The notes beneath the pieces were generated by a model. That model was not told where the DNA came from. It saw only the letters and a list, made by a program, of their open reading frames with translations, and did not search any database. Shown one piece after another: positions 17,019 to 24,779 of a stretch of DNA of 64,000 bases (positions within the stretch are counted from its first letter, which is position 1; each line of letters starts with the position of its first letter). The position numbers and the translations under genes were made by a program. The DNA comes from Caldilineae bacterium (GTDB taxonomy: Bacteria; Chloroflexota; Anaerolineae; JAAEKA01): contig JACKBK010000008.1 in NCBI GenBank assembly GCA_020634555.1, forward strand, positions 60,925 through 124,924, in the 5' to 3' direction.

Positions 17019-18047
17019 TTATTTTGCCGCGTTCCTCAACGGTGCGCAGGAGTCGCGCACCACAAGGTCCGTCGCCAGCTCCCGGTACTCGAAAGGCCGT
17101 TCCGGGTCCTCGATGTAGGTCAACAGCATCTGCACTGCCTGGCGGCCCATTTCCTCCAGCGGCTGCCGAATGGTCGTCAACGCTGGCGAAACGCCTGCTG
17201 CCTGGGGGGTATCGTCAAAACCCATCACGGACATGTCGTCTGGAATACGAAGTCCGGCCTCGCGGATCGCTTCCATCGCGCCGAAAGCCATGGCGTCGTT
17301 CGCCGCGAAGATCGCGGTCGGCCTGTGCGGCAGCGACAACAGGGCCTGCGCGGCCGCGTGTCCGCTTGGCTGGTGATAGTCGCCCTCTGCAACCAGCGCC
17401 GGATCATCGTCCAGACCATGATTCGCCGCAGCCTGCCGATAGCCGGTCAGCCGGTCGACGCCGGACGTCAGATCCAGCGCGCCGGTGATGAAACCGATGC
17501 GGCGGTGTCCCAGACTGACGAGATAGTCGATGGCCATGATCGCGCCGCCGTAGTTGTCTGCCCCGACGGCCGGCCCCTTGTCTGACCCCTTATAGTCAAC
17601 GAAGACATGGGGATAGCGTCGCTGGTTCAATAGACCGGTGTACGGATCGACGTTGTGAGGCAAAATCAACAGCAGGCCATCTGCCATGCCGCCGACAAAG
17701 GTGGCGACGTACTCCGGCTCGCGCGCCTGATGGTGGGTCGTGAAGAGCAGCATCTCGAAGTCGGTCTCGGCGATCTCAGCATCGACGCCGCTGATGATCT
17801 GGCCGATGTAGCCGGTGCCGAGATCGCGCACCAGCAGTCCGATCATCTGCGAGCGCCCGGTGCGCAGGCTGCGCGCCTGCCGGTTGGCTACGTATCCCAT
17901 GCGTTGCAACGTCGCCGTTACCCGTTCCCGGGTCTCCGGCTTGACGTAGGGTTCATCGTTCAAAACCCGTGACACTGTGGCGTAGGAGACGCCTGCCTCG
18001 CGGGCAACATCGATGATGGTGACCTTGTTGGGAGCGTTGTGGTTCAT
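17019..18047 (-). CDS. LacI-family transcriptional regulator of the xylose operon
   Basis: A 342-aa LacI/GalR-family regulator. The N-terminal helix-turn-helix (TIIDVAREAGVSYATVSRVL, residues 9-28) and hinge (RQARSLRTGRS) are canonical. The ligand-binding domain follows with PTAIFAANDAMAFGAMEAI and MSVMGFDDTPQA blocks. It probably represses the operon until a sugar binds. The gene is first in the minus-strand cluster. Its own promoter overlaps a perfect 31-base palindrome with LacI-type AACGTT cores, so autoregulation, and with it control of the whole operon, is likely. No second copy of the operator was found in the 188 bases before the binding-protein gene. Confidence 0.93.
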   Translation of the reverse strand: MNHNAPNKVTIIDVAREAGVSYATVSRVLNDEPYVKPETRERVTATLQRMGYVANRQARSLRTGRSQMIGLLVRDLGTGYIGQIISGVDAEIAETDFEMLLFTTHHQAREPEYVATFVGGMADGLLLILPHNVDPYTGLLNQRRYPHVFVDYKGSDKGPAVGADNYGGAIMAIDYLVSLGHRRIGFITGALDLTSGVDRLTGYRQAAANHGLDDDPALVAEGDYHQPSGHAAAQALLSLPHRPTAIFAANDAMAFGAMEAIREAGLRIPDDMSVMGFDDTPQAAGVSPALTTIRQPLEEMGRQAVQMLLTYIEDPERPFEYRELATDLVVRDSCAPLRNAAK

Positions 18048-18071
18048 GAGGAATTAACGATCAGGGGATAA

Positions 18072-18102
18072 TCTGTGAACGTTTTCTGAAAACGTTCACA
18101 GA
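18072..18102. promoter_or_regulatory. Palindromic operator, probably for the LacI-family regulator
   Basis: Two 14-base arms (TCTGTGAACGTTTT and its complement) flank CTG, a perfect 31-base palindrome. Each arm contains an AACGTT core, the hallmark of LacI-family sites. It lies directly downstream of the -10 (18104-18109), over the expected transcription start, an ideal repressor position. Confidence 0.8.
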
Positions 18103-18103
18103 A

Positions 18104-18132
18104 ATAATACCACAGGACTTCTCTGCTGTCAA
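18104..18132 (-). promoter_or_regulatory. Sigma-70 type promoter of the xylose operon
   Basis: On the minus strand a perfect -35 TTGACA (18127-18132) and a -10 TATTAT (18104-18109) are separated by 17 bases. The -10 is also extended (TGTGGTATTAT). The start would fall inside the palindromic operator. Confidence 0.85.
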
Positions 18133-18253
18133 TACCTTGGCGAGCGAATTTTCAAAAATTCCCACCGTAACTGCGCATCCGTCACACTGCGCCCGGCTTC
18201 AGCAGCCAGGGTGCGCCGTGTAGGTGTTCCCGCCCCCTTTTTATAAGTGATTG

Positions 18254-21200
18254 CTACCTCGAACCATCCACCGCACCCAGGGCCAGCAGGCCAGCCCGCT
18301 GCGCTTCGCTGATTCCCCACGCTCCGCTGATGTCCATGCCTTGATATGGGCCGGGCATCCGTCGCGTGCTGATGCATTCTCCCGTGGCGGGATCCCACAG
18401 CTTGATGGTCTCATCGCCGCTGCCGCTGGCCAGCGTGCGCCCATCGGGGCTGAACGCCAGGGACCACACCATGTCTTCGTGCCCGGCCAGGGTACGGCGC
18501 GTCTTGCCCGAGGCCAGATCCCAGAGATGAACCATGAAGTCGTTGCCGCCGCTGGCCAGGATGCGCTCGTCCGGACTGAACGCGACTGCTCTCACCCAGG
18601 CGCTGTGTCCAGGCAACTCCTGGCGCAGGGACCCGCTGGAAACGTCCCAAAGGCGGATGGCGCCGTCCGCGCTGGCGCTGGCCAGTTGTTTGCCGGCCCG
18701 GTCAAACGCAACGCCATTCACCCAGTTCGTGTGTTTCCCCAACCTGTTACGCACCTGACCGGTGGCGACGTCCCATAGACAGACTGTGTGGTCCGCGCTG
18801 CCACTGGCCAGCAGTGTGCTGTCCGGACTAAATGCCAGTGAGTTGACTGCCTGATCGTGGGCGTGCAGGATACGCGGCTGGCCAGCCCGGTCAAGGCTGT
18901 GTAGCGACCACAGGTAGACAGCCCGGTCTTCGCCGCCGGCCGCGGCAAAGTGCCCGTCCGGACTGAAGACAACGCAGTTGATCCGGCCCGCGCGGTGAGA
19001 GAGCGTGAAGCGCAATTGTCCCGTTGCCACATCCCAGATGTTGATTGGGATCTGCCCTCCCGCAGCGGCCAGCAGGCGTCCGCTGGGATGAAACGCTACC
19101 GATCTGAGACGACCGGCAACCATGGAGTGGCCGCTGGCCGTCAGTTCGAGTTCAGTTTCTGTTTCGGCTGCGCCGATACGCCACAGCCGCGCCGCGCCGT
19201 CCTCGCTGCCGCTGGCAAGCCGGCTGCCGTCCGGGCTGAATGCCACCGACAGCACACGGTTCTTGAACCCCTGATACAGGCGCAGAAGCTGCCTTGTGCG
19301 AACGTCCCAGAGACGCACGGCCCTGTCGTCCCCACCGCTGGCCAGGATGCTGCCATCAGGGCTGAACGCGACCGAGCGAACCCAGTCGCTATGGTCATGC
19401 AGGACATGGGGAGGCCGATTGCCGGCCAACACCTGTTCGTCGAAGACATCCCATATACGTATCGTGCGGTCGATACTGCTGCTGGCGACGGCGTGTCCTG
19501 ACGGATGGAAGGCGACGCAGGTTATCCAGTTGTGGTGTCCGTGCAGTACTCGTTGGCATCGCCCGCTGCCTGGATCCCACAGGCGTACGGTTGTGTCGTT
19601 GCTGGCGCTGGCCAGCAACTGCCCGCCAGGGCTGAACGCTACGCTGGTTACTCTGTCGTCATGTCCTTCCAGAACCAGTACAGTCTGTTCCGCCGAGAGG
19701 TCCATATCCTCCAAGGTCCACAGGCGGATGGTGTGATCGGCGCTGGCGCTGGCGAGCATCCCTCCGTCGGGGCTGAAATCCAGCGACAATACCAGCGCGT
19801 GGTGGCCACGCAGCACCGCAGAAGCGTCGGGACTCCCCGCCGCTAAGACTTTGCTTACGTCCCACAACCTGATCGATGTATCGCGGCTGGCGCTGGCTAC
19901 CGTCCCTCCATCAGGGCTAAATGCGACAGCCTGGATACTACCTTCGTGGCCGCGCAACACGGCACGCTGATGGCCTTGACCAGATGGCGTGTTGGGTCCG
20001 GTGATATCCCACAGCCGCACCGTCGCGTCGATGCTGCCGCTGGCCAGTAGGCGCCCGTCCGGGCTGAACGCGATCGATGTGACCACGTACTCGTGCCCGC
20101 TCAGAACAGTTGCCAGCATGCCGTCGGCCGTGCGCCAGAGTCTGATCGTGTTGTCGGCGCTGCCGGCGGCAACGAACCGTCCATCCGGGCTGAAGGCAAC
20201 CGATGTGATCACATTGGTGGTATCGGTGAAGGTGCAGCCGGAGAAGCCGCTCCCGGCAAAGCGCACCTGGGGTAAATGCATCCCTTGCAGGTGCGCCTGT
20301 CGCAGGGTAAGGTGCGAGAAGTCGGCGCCGTCCACATCTAAGCCCGCGTGCAGCATCAGGTTGAGGATGTTGCCGGCGGCGTAGCCGATGCGCGGTGGAT
20401 TTTCTGTGTGCAGCTTGTCAAGCGTCGCGCGCAGCATGGCAGCAAAGCCAGCCGGTCCGCGGGTAGCCATCAGGCGACGCGTGACAGGATCGAGAAACAA
20501 TCGTCGCTGGCTTTGGCGGATCGCCTCGCTGACCTGGGTGTGCAGGAGTGCAAAGCGATCGAGATAATCGATGTGCCCGTTGCTGATCTCGTTGCTGATT
20601 TGATCGACCAACCGGTCCGCCAGGTATTCGGTGACCACGTTCTGGAGGCCAAAGCCTGCGCCCGCCTTCTCCAACAACGAACGGCGCTGTAACCCGCGCA
20701 TCGCGTCCAACAACTCACCGGCGTCTGGCGCGCCGAACAGAGCCAGTTTCAGCGCGGCGGGCGTCTGTGGCTCGCGCGCGATGGCCAACCAAAACATGAT
20801 TTCCTGCTCCAGCGGCGCCAGCCGGCCGATCTGCTCTTCAAGAATGTCGCGGATGTCAGCGAAGATCGGGGTCTTGTCCGACAGAAACGCATCGACGTCG
20901 CCCAAAAAGAGATCCTGAATGGACTGGGCGGCCAGGTTCAGCGCCAGCGGGTTTCCTGAATAGCGCCGGGCCAACGTAGCCGCCGCCTGTGGCCTAACCA
21001 TCAGCCCGTATTCCTGCAAGATACTCTGGGACGCTTCGACGCTCAGACCGCGCAACGGCAAAGACCGTACGCTGTCGTAGCTGCGTTCCAAGCGTGCGAC
21101 GGCCAGCGGACGCTCACGGCTGGTCAGCAGCAGACAACTGCGATGTTCAAATGCACCCAGGTGATGCAGTAACTGCCCATAGTCCTCGTAGCCAGGGCGG

Positions 21201-22411
21201 TAATGGCCGGCAGGTTCGCCCTGCAGGATCGTCTCGAAATTGTCGAACACCAGCAGACAGCGCCGTTGTCGAAGTTGGTCGAGCAACAGGGATAGTGACT
21301 TGTCCAGGTTGTCGGGCAGCATGTCCAGAGGCTCGTTTGACAACCCCTGTATGATCGAGGGCAACAGGTCAGGCAGCAGCGGGCCGTTAAGCAACGAGCG
21401 CCAGATGACCACATCGAAATGGCCCGATACGGCACGGGCTGTATGTGCAGCCAGTGTTGACTTGCCGACGCCGCCCATGCCCAGCAGCGTGATCAGCTGC
21501 CTGCTGTCGTGCAGCAACCACTCTTGCAACTGGTTTGCTTCATCCTCCCGGCCAAAGAAGGAGCCAACCAGCGGTGCGTCAACCCAGTCTGACATCAATA
21601 CAGGAGCCTGCGCCGTCGCCTCGCCAAAGGCTCCCACCGAAATCTGCCGAACCAGCTCACTGGTTTGTTTGTCTGGCTCGACATCCATTTCCTCGCGCAG
21701 CAGCTTGCGCAGCACCTCGAACTGCGCCAGCGCACGTTCCGGCATCCCCTGGTGTGCCAGAAGGCGCATGATCTGGCGATGTGTCTCCTCCCGAAATAGA
21801 TCCAATGCCAACAGCCGTGCGCCAAAGGCATAAGCCTGTGCGTACTGCTTGCGCTTCTCCAGGATTGTTGTCAAATCTGTCAGCGCCCGAATTGCCTGCA
21901 GGTGCAGATACTCGCGGCGCAGCAGTAGCCACTCCTCGAAGGCTGGAGCATCCGAAACGCTCAACCCTTGCAGCAGGTCGCCGCGGTATACTTCAGCAGC
22001 CGTAGCCAGATCGGCCAGGCACTGGCCGCACGCAGCCAGCGACACGTGGGTGTGAGAGTCCATCGCATCCATGCTGGTCTGAAATACCCGGGCATCTATT
22101 GTGGCTTGTGCCTCGTTGAACTTCAGGGAATGGCTCGATATATTCATGAGCAGTGCGCTGGTCCCCGAGGCGGCGTCGTCCAGCGTTTTGCGCAGCCGGT
22201 ACAAGGTGTTGCGCAGATTGGTAAGCGCTTGCCGGTCGGTTACCTCTGGCCAGAACAGGCCCGCGAGCATGATGCGGCTGTGCGGCCTTGACGATTCGAT
22301 GGACAGATAGGCCAACAGCGCGCGCGCCTTCTCGGTGGGAAATCTTGTTACCTGTCGGCCATCAATCGAGACCGATAGTCCGCCGAGCAGATTGAGGTCA
22401 ATGCTGGTCAT
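18254..22411 (-). CDS. SARP/AfsR-like regulator: BTAD, NB-ARC and 14 WD40 repeats
   Basis: A 1385-aa STAND-type transcription factor. In order it has an OmpR-like winged-helix DNA-binding domain (about 1-95, LNLLGGLSVSIDGRQVTRFP), a BTAD domain (about 100-245), an NB-ARC ATPase (about 275-560) with P-loop GMGGVGKSTLAAH near residue 310, Walker B LLVFDNFE and LLTSRERP, then a helical spacer. Fourteen WD40 repeats follow (about 725-1345; xVxSVAFSPDG...LASGSxDxTIRLWD), enough for two seven-bladed propellers. In this family, ligand or protein binding to the WD40 part is thought to permit ATP-driven assembly, and SARP domains bind 11-bp direct repeats. The start at 22411 (MTSIDLNLLGG) is preferred to an ATG at 22588 because domain homology begins there. 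It is divergent from the surface-protein cluster, whose promoters carry matching direct repeats. Confidence 0.9.
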   Translation of the reverse strand: MTSIDLNLLGGLSVSIDGRQVTRFPTEKARALLAYLSIESSRPHSRIMLAGLFWPEVTDRQALTNLRNTLYRLRKTLDDAASGTSALLMNISSHSLKFNEAQATIDARVFQTSMDAMDSHTHVSLAACGQCLADLATAAEVYRGDLLQGLSVSDAPAFEEWLLLRREYLHLQAIRALTDLTTILEKRKQYAQAYAFGARLLALDLFREETHRQIMRLLAHQGMPERALAQFEVLRKLLREEMDVEPDKQTSELVRQISVGAFGEATAQAPVLMSDWVDAPLVGSFFGREDEANQLQEWLLHDSRQLITLLGMGGVGKSTLAAHTARAVSGHFDVVIWRSLLNGPLLPDLLPSIIQGLSNEPLDMLPDNLDKSLSLLLDQLRQRRCLLVFDNFETILQGEPAGHYRPGYEDYGQLLHHLGAFEHRSCLLLTSRERPLAVARLERSYDSVRSLPLRGLSVEASQSILQEYGLMVRPQAAATLARRYSGNPLALNLAAQSIQDLFLGDVDAFLSDKTPIFADIRDILEEQIGRLAPLEQEIMFWLAIAREPQTPAALKLALFGAPDAGELLDAMRGLQRRSLLEKAGAGFGLQNVVTEYLADRLVDQISNEISNGHIDYLDRFALLHTQVSEAIRQSQRRLFLDPVTRRLMATRGPAGFAAMLRATLDKLHTENPPRIGYAAGNILNLMLHAGLDVDGADFSHLTLRQAHLQGMHLPQVRFAGSGFSGCTFTDTTNVITSVAFSPDGRFVAAGSADNTIRLWRTADGMLATVLSGHEYVVTSIAFSPDGRLLASGSIDATVRLWDITGPNTPSGQGHQRAVLRGHEGSIQAVAFSPDGGTVASASRDTSIRLWDVSKVLAAGSPDASAVLRGHHALVLSLDFSPDGGMLASASADHTIRLWTLEDMDLSAEQTVLVLEGHDDRVTSVAFSPGGQLLASASNDTTVRLWDPGSGRCQRVLHGHHNWITCVAFHPSGHAVASSSIDRTIRIWDVFDEQVLAGNRPPHVLHDHSDWVRSVAFSPDGSILASGGDDRAVRLWDVRTRQLLRLYQGFKNRVLSVAFSPDGSRLASGSEDGAARLWRIGAAETETELELTASGHSMVAGRLRSVAFHPSGRLLAAAGGQIPINIWDVATGQLRFTLSHRAGRINCVVFSPDGHFAAAGGEDRAVYLWSLHSLDRAGQPRILHAHDQAVNSLAFSPDSTLLASGSADHTVCLWDVATGQVRNRLGKHTNWVNGVAFDRAGKQLASASADGAIRLWDVSSGSLRQELPGHSAWVRAVAFSPDERILASGGNDFMVHLWDLASGKTRRTLAGHEDMVWSLAFSPDGRTLASGSGDETIKLWDPATGECISTRRMPGPYQGMDISGAWGISEAQRAGLLALGAVDGSR

Positions 22412-22464
22412 GAAAATCGTGATCCGGGCACCCAGTAAAACGTGAACAAACGAAAGACGTGTCA

Positions 22465-22475
22465 ATTGTACCACC
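22465..22475 (-). promoter_or_regulatory. Extended -10 for the SARP-like regulator gene
   Basis: On the minus strand this reads GGTGGTACAAT, close to the TGTGGTANNAT motif of other promoters here, about 55 bases before the start codon. No clear -35. Confidence 0.4.
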
Positions 22476-22540
22476 AAATTGCAGGATTTGGGTATAGCAT
22501 CGTCCTCAATTCCGGCATCCGACGCGAATTTACCTGGCTG

Positions 22541-22573
22541 TGATGCGATCTTGATGCGATCAACTGATACACT
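22541..22573 (+). promoter_or_regulatory. Direct-repeat promoter of the surface-protein cluster (copy 1)
   Basis: TGATGCGATC occurs at 22541-22550 and again at 22552-22561, an 11-bp period. An extended -10 (TG at 22565, TACACT at 22568-22573) follows 16 bases after the start of the second repeat. The repeats cover the -35 position. Identical geometry is found at 39750 and 54603. This is the arrangement of SARP activator sites. It drives the genes starting at 22636 and lies divergent from the SARP-like gene. Confidence 0.75.
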
Positions 22574-22635
22574 CGGCTTGGATAGCATCCCATCGTCTTA
22601 CTCCCTTCCGTTCTCAAATCATAGAAGGTCGTTCA

Positions 22636-22878
22636 ATGACACAACATGACAAAACCCGAATAGAGCACACCTACGTCGCCTTTATGGTACGTATGTGGCG
22701 CGATTCTGCGCGTGCACAATGGCGAGCCTCGGCGCAATCGGTGCATACGGGAGAAACCATACGCTTCGCCAACATACCCATGCTGCTGCGCTACCTGCAT
22801 TCACATGTTGGCCACGATGCATCCCACGACGACAACGAGTCTCCTGCTCCAGATGCCTTGCCAGATCACCAGGTTTAA
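22636..22878 (+). CDS. Small uncharacterised protein, first gene of the cluster
   Basis: An 80-aa protein preceded by AGAAGG at good spacing and followed only 13 bases later by the Ycf48-like gene, so it is probably translated from the same mRNA. It has no signal peptide. The stretch FMVRMWRDSARAQWRA, then VHTGETIRFANIPMLLRYLH, resembles a short pattern I have seen in small Chloroflexota proteins (a Trp-Arg core, a TGE turn, then an aromatic-rich amphipathic helix). I cannot name a family. The C-terminal 25 residues are acidic and His-rich. It could be a small regulator or partner of the cluster. The coding call rests on the ribosome site, start codon and position behind the direct-repeat promoter. 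Confidence 0.65.
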   Translation: MTQHDKTRIEHTYVAFMVRMWRDSARAQWRASAQSVHTGETIRFANIPMLLRYLHSHVGHDASHDDNESPAPDALPDHQV

Positions 22879-22891
22879 CAAAAGGCAAACC

Positions 22892-24634
22892 ATGGCTGAC
22901 AACAAAGATGTCATTATAAGAAGATGCGGACGGTGGGCGTTGCCCTTTGTTGTGATTCTGGCGCTTGTCGTTCCGGCGAGTGCAGCGCTGCTTCCGTTGC
23001 ATCCCGCGGCATCGTATGCATCCCAGCCTTCCCGGGAAATCGAGGTATTGGACTGGGAATTGGTGCAGAACAGCCCTGATGTCTTTTGGTACACGCTGGA
23101 CTTTCCAACGGCCAACATTGGCTACGCGCTGGGCGGACCCGACTGGAATGTCAACAACGGTGAAGGATCTGTCTCGATCGGGAAAACCACCGACGGTGGA
23201 CAAACCTGGACCGTCGATACGGTGCCCGGCACCAACCGATTCAAGCGCGGCCTGGCGTGCAGCGACGCCGATACCTGCTGGATCGCCGGCGCCAGCACAC
23301 CGCGTATACTGATGACGGACGATGGCGGCGCCACCTGGTCTCCGGGTGTGGTGGACGCCGACTGGAGTGGCTGGCTATGGTCGGCGGGCTGGACTGGTAT
23401 CGGAACGACGGTGATGGTCGGAACCAGCGGCTATGCAAATCAGCCAGGCCGCCGCGCCAACTTCCTGCGCAGCACCGATGGAATCACCTTCACCGCCGAG
23501 ATCGCCAACGATCCGCTGGATATCGAGGTCTACGACTTCTCCTGCCCGACGCCTGGTGTGTGCTATGCGGCTGCCCAGGCAACGGCGTTTTTCTCAGCCG
23601 ATAACGGCGATACCTGGGTACGGCAGCCCGCGCCTGATGCCAGGTTCTACGGTATCTGGTGTACCGACGACGACACGTGCTGGCTGGCCGGCGGCAGCGA
23701 GACAGACACCACCGACGGCGTGATCCACATCTATCGCAGCCTCGATGCCGGTGACACCTGGGAGCCAGCCAACGCGCCCCCGTTGACCGGAAATCGTCCG
23801 CGCCTTTTCAACGTTCAGATGGTCGATTCAACCCACGGCTTTGCCGGCGGCTGCATCAACGCGCCCGATGAACTGACGGAGGAATGCCAGGGCGGCGGGC
23901 TGTTGATGCGCACCACCGATGGGTTTTCCTGGCACCAGGTCACGTCACCGACAAACGCCGACATCATGGACCTCTGGGTACACGACATGAACGATGTCAT
24001 CCTGGTGGACCACACCGGACGCATCTGGCGCGGCATAGGCATGGCGACCGAGACGCCAACCGCGACAGCAACCGGGACGGCCACGGCAACGCCGACGGCG
24101 ACACCTACTCACACGCCGACACCGACGATGACGCCGCCCCATGGCGAGATCAGCGGGGTCGCCTTCTACGATCAGAACGGCAACCTGCTGCCGGACGCCG
24201 GCGAGCCAGGGCTGCCGGGCGCTGTCATTGCCCTCACCCGCGGCAACAACGTCGTCGCTACCCAAACATCCGGCAGCACCGGCCAGTTCACCTTTGCAGT
24301 GGTTGAACCGGGATTCTACACGGTGCTCGAACAGTCGCCGCCTGCGGGATATGCACCAAGCCCGAACCAAATGACCATCTATGTCGAGGCCAACACTACC
24401 TGGACGATAGCCTTTCCTCACAGCCTGCAAGCCACCGCCACGCCAACTTCGACAGTGTTCCCCACCCCGACGCCACGTCCAACTCCCACACCATACCCGA
24501 CTGCGCCTGCGTGCTATTGCAGCTTCTTGCCGCTCCTGCAGCTTGACCAGAGCCAGCGCCAATCGCAGCCTCTTCCACCGGCGTTGATGCAACGTAACTC
24601 CTTACCTGTCATTCCCGCGGAGGCGGGAATCTAA
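22892..24634 (+). CDS. Secreted Ycf48-like/BNR protein with SdrD-type domain
   Basis: A 580-aa exported protein. The start at 22892 (MADNKDVIIRR) is chosen because AAAGG precedes it and a good signal peptide follows (residues 13-33, WALPFVVILALVVPASAALL). Residues about 45-375 form Ycf48/BNR-type propeller repeats with TTDGGQTW, TDDGGATW, SADNGDTW and SLDAGDTW Asp-box motifs. A Thr-Pro linker follows (386-411), then an SdrD/Cna-B-like beta domain (about 415-510; FYDQNGNLLPDAGEPGLPGA), a second Thr-Pro linker and a CSFLPLLQL segment near the C-terminus that recalls the WLPL ends of the giant proteins. The final residues VIPAEAGI come from a palindromic repeat that supplies the stop codon. Probably a cell-surface protein; the ligand is unknown. 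Confidence 0.85.
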   Translation: MADNKDVIIRRCGRWALPFVVILALVVPASAALLPLHPAASYASQPSREIEVLDWELVQNSPDVFWYTLDFPTANIGYALGGPDWNVNNGEGSVSIGKTTDGGQTWTVDTVPGTNRFKRGLACSDADTCWIAGASTPRILMTDDGGATWSPGVVDADWSGWLWSAGWTGIGTTVMVGTSGYANQPGRRANFLRSTDGITFTAEIANDPLDIEVYDFSCPTPGVCYAAAQATAFFSADNGDTWVRQPAPDARFYGIWCTDDDTCWLAGGSETDTTDGVIHIYRSLDAGDTWEPANAPPLTGNRPRLFNVQMVDSTHGFAGGCINAPDELTEECQGGGLLMRTTDGFSWHQVTSPTNADIMDLWVHDMNDVILVDHTGRIWRGIGMATETPTATATGTATATPTATPTHTPTPTMTPPHGEISGVAFYDQNGNLLPDAGEPGLPGAVIALTRGNNVVATQTSGSTGQFTFAVVEPGFYTVLEQSPPAGYAPSPNQMTIYVEANTTWTIAFPHSLQATATPTSTVFPTPTPRPTPTPYPTAPACYCSFLPLLQLDQSQRQSQPLPPALMQRNSLPVIPAEAGI

Positions 24635-24673
24635 TCTTCATTGGCACAAGACTCCCGCATCCGCGGGAGTGAC
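24608..24673. repeat. Palindromic GTCATTCCCGCG repeat, copy 1
   Basis: Inverted ends GTCATTCCCGCGG (24608-24620) and CCGCGGGAGTGAC (24661-24673) match at 12 of 13 positions; total length 66 bases. It overlaps the last codons of the Ycf48-like gene. A second copy lies at 39862-39960. Repeats of this kind are widespread in bacterial genomes. Confidence 0.7.
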
Positions 24674-24779
24674 GCAACAGTGAAGGTTGAGTAGTTACAA
24701 GGCGACAATGATGCGGTTGGTTGTTGTTTTGAGCCGTTTTACCTGAACAGTCGAACCTGACACTTGAGAACTGAGAGCA

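Noticed and set aside
22712..22891. Earlier ATG start for the Ycf48-like gene
   Set aside because: It would overlap the small gene at 22636-22878 in another frame and put 60 Cys/Thr-rich residues before the signal peptide.
24698..24730. Possible direct-repeat promoter in front of giant gene 1
   Set aside because: Only one recognisable copy (TGATGCGGTT at 24709) is present; the upstream partner matches poorly and the -10 position reads TGTTTT. Giant gene 1 is more likely read from the 22541 promoter, though a weak site is not excluded.
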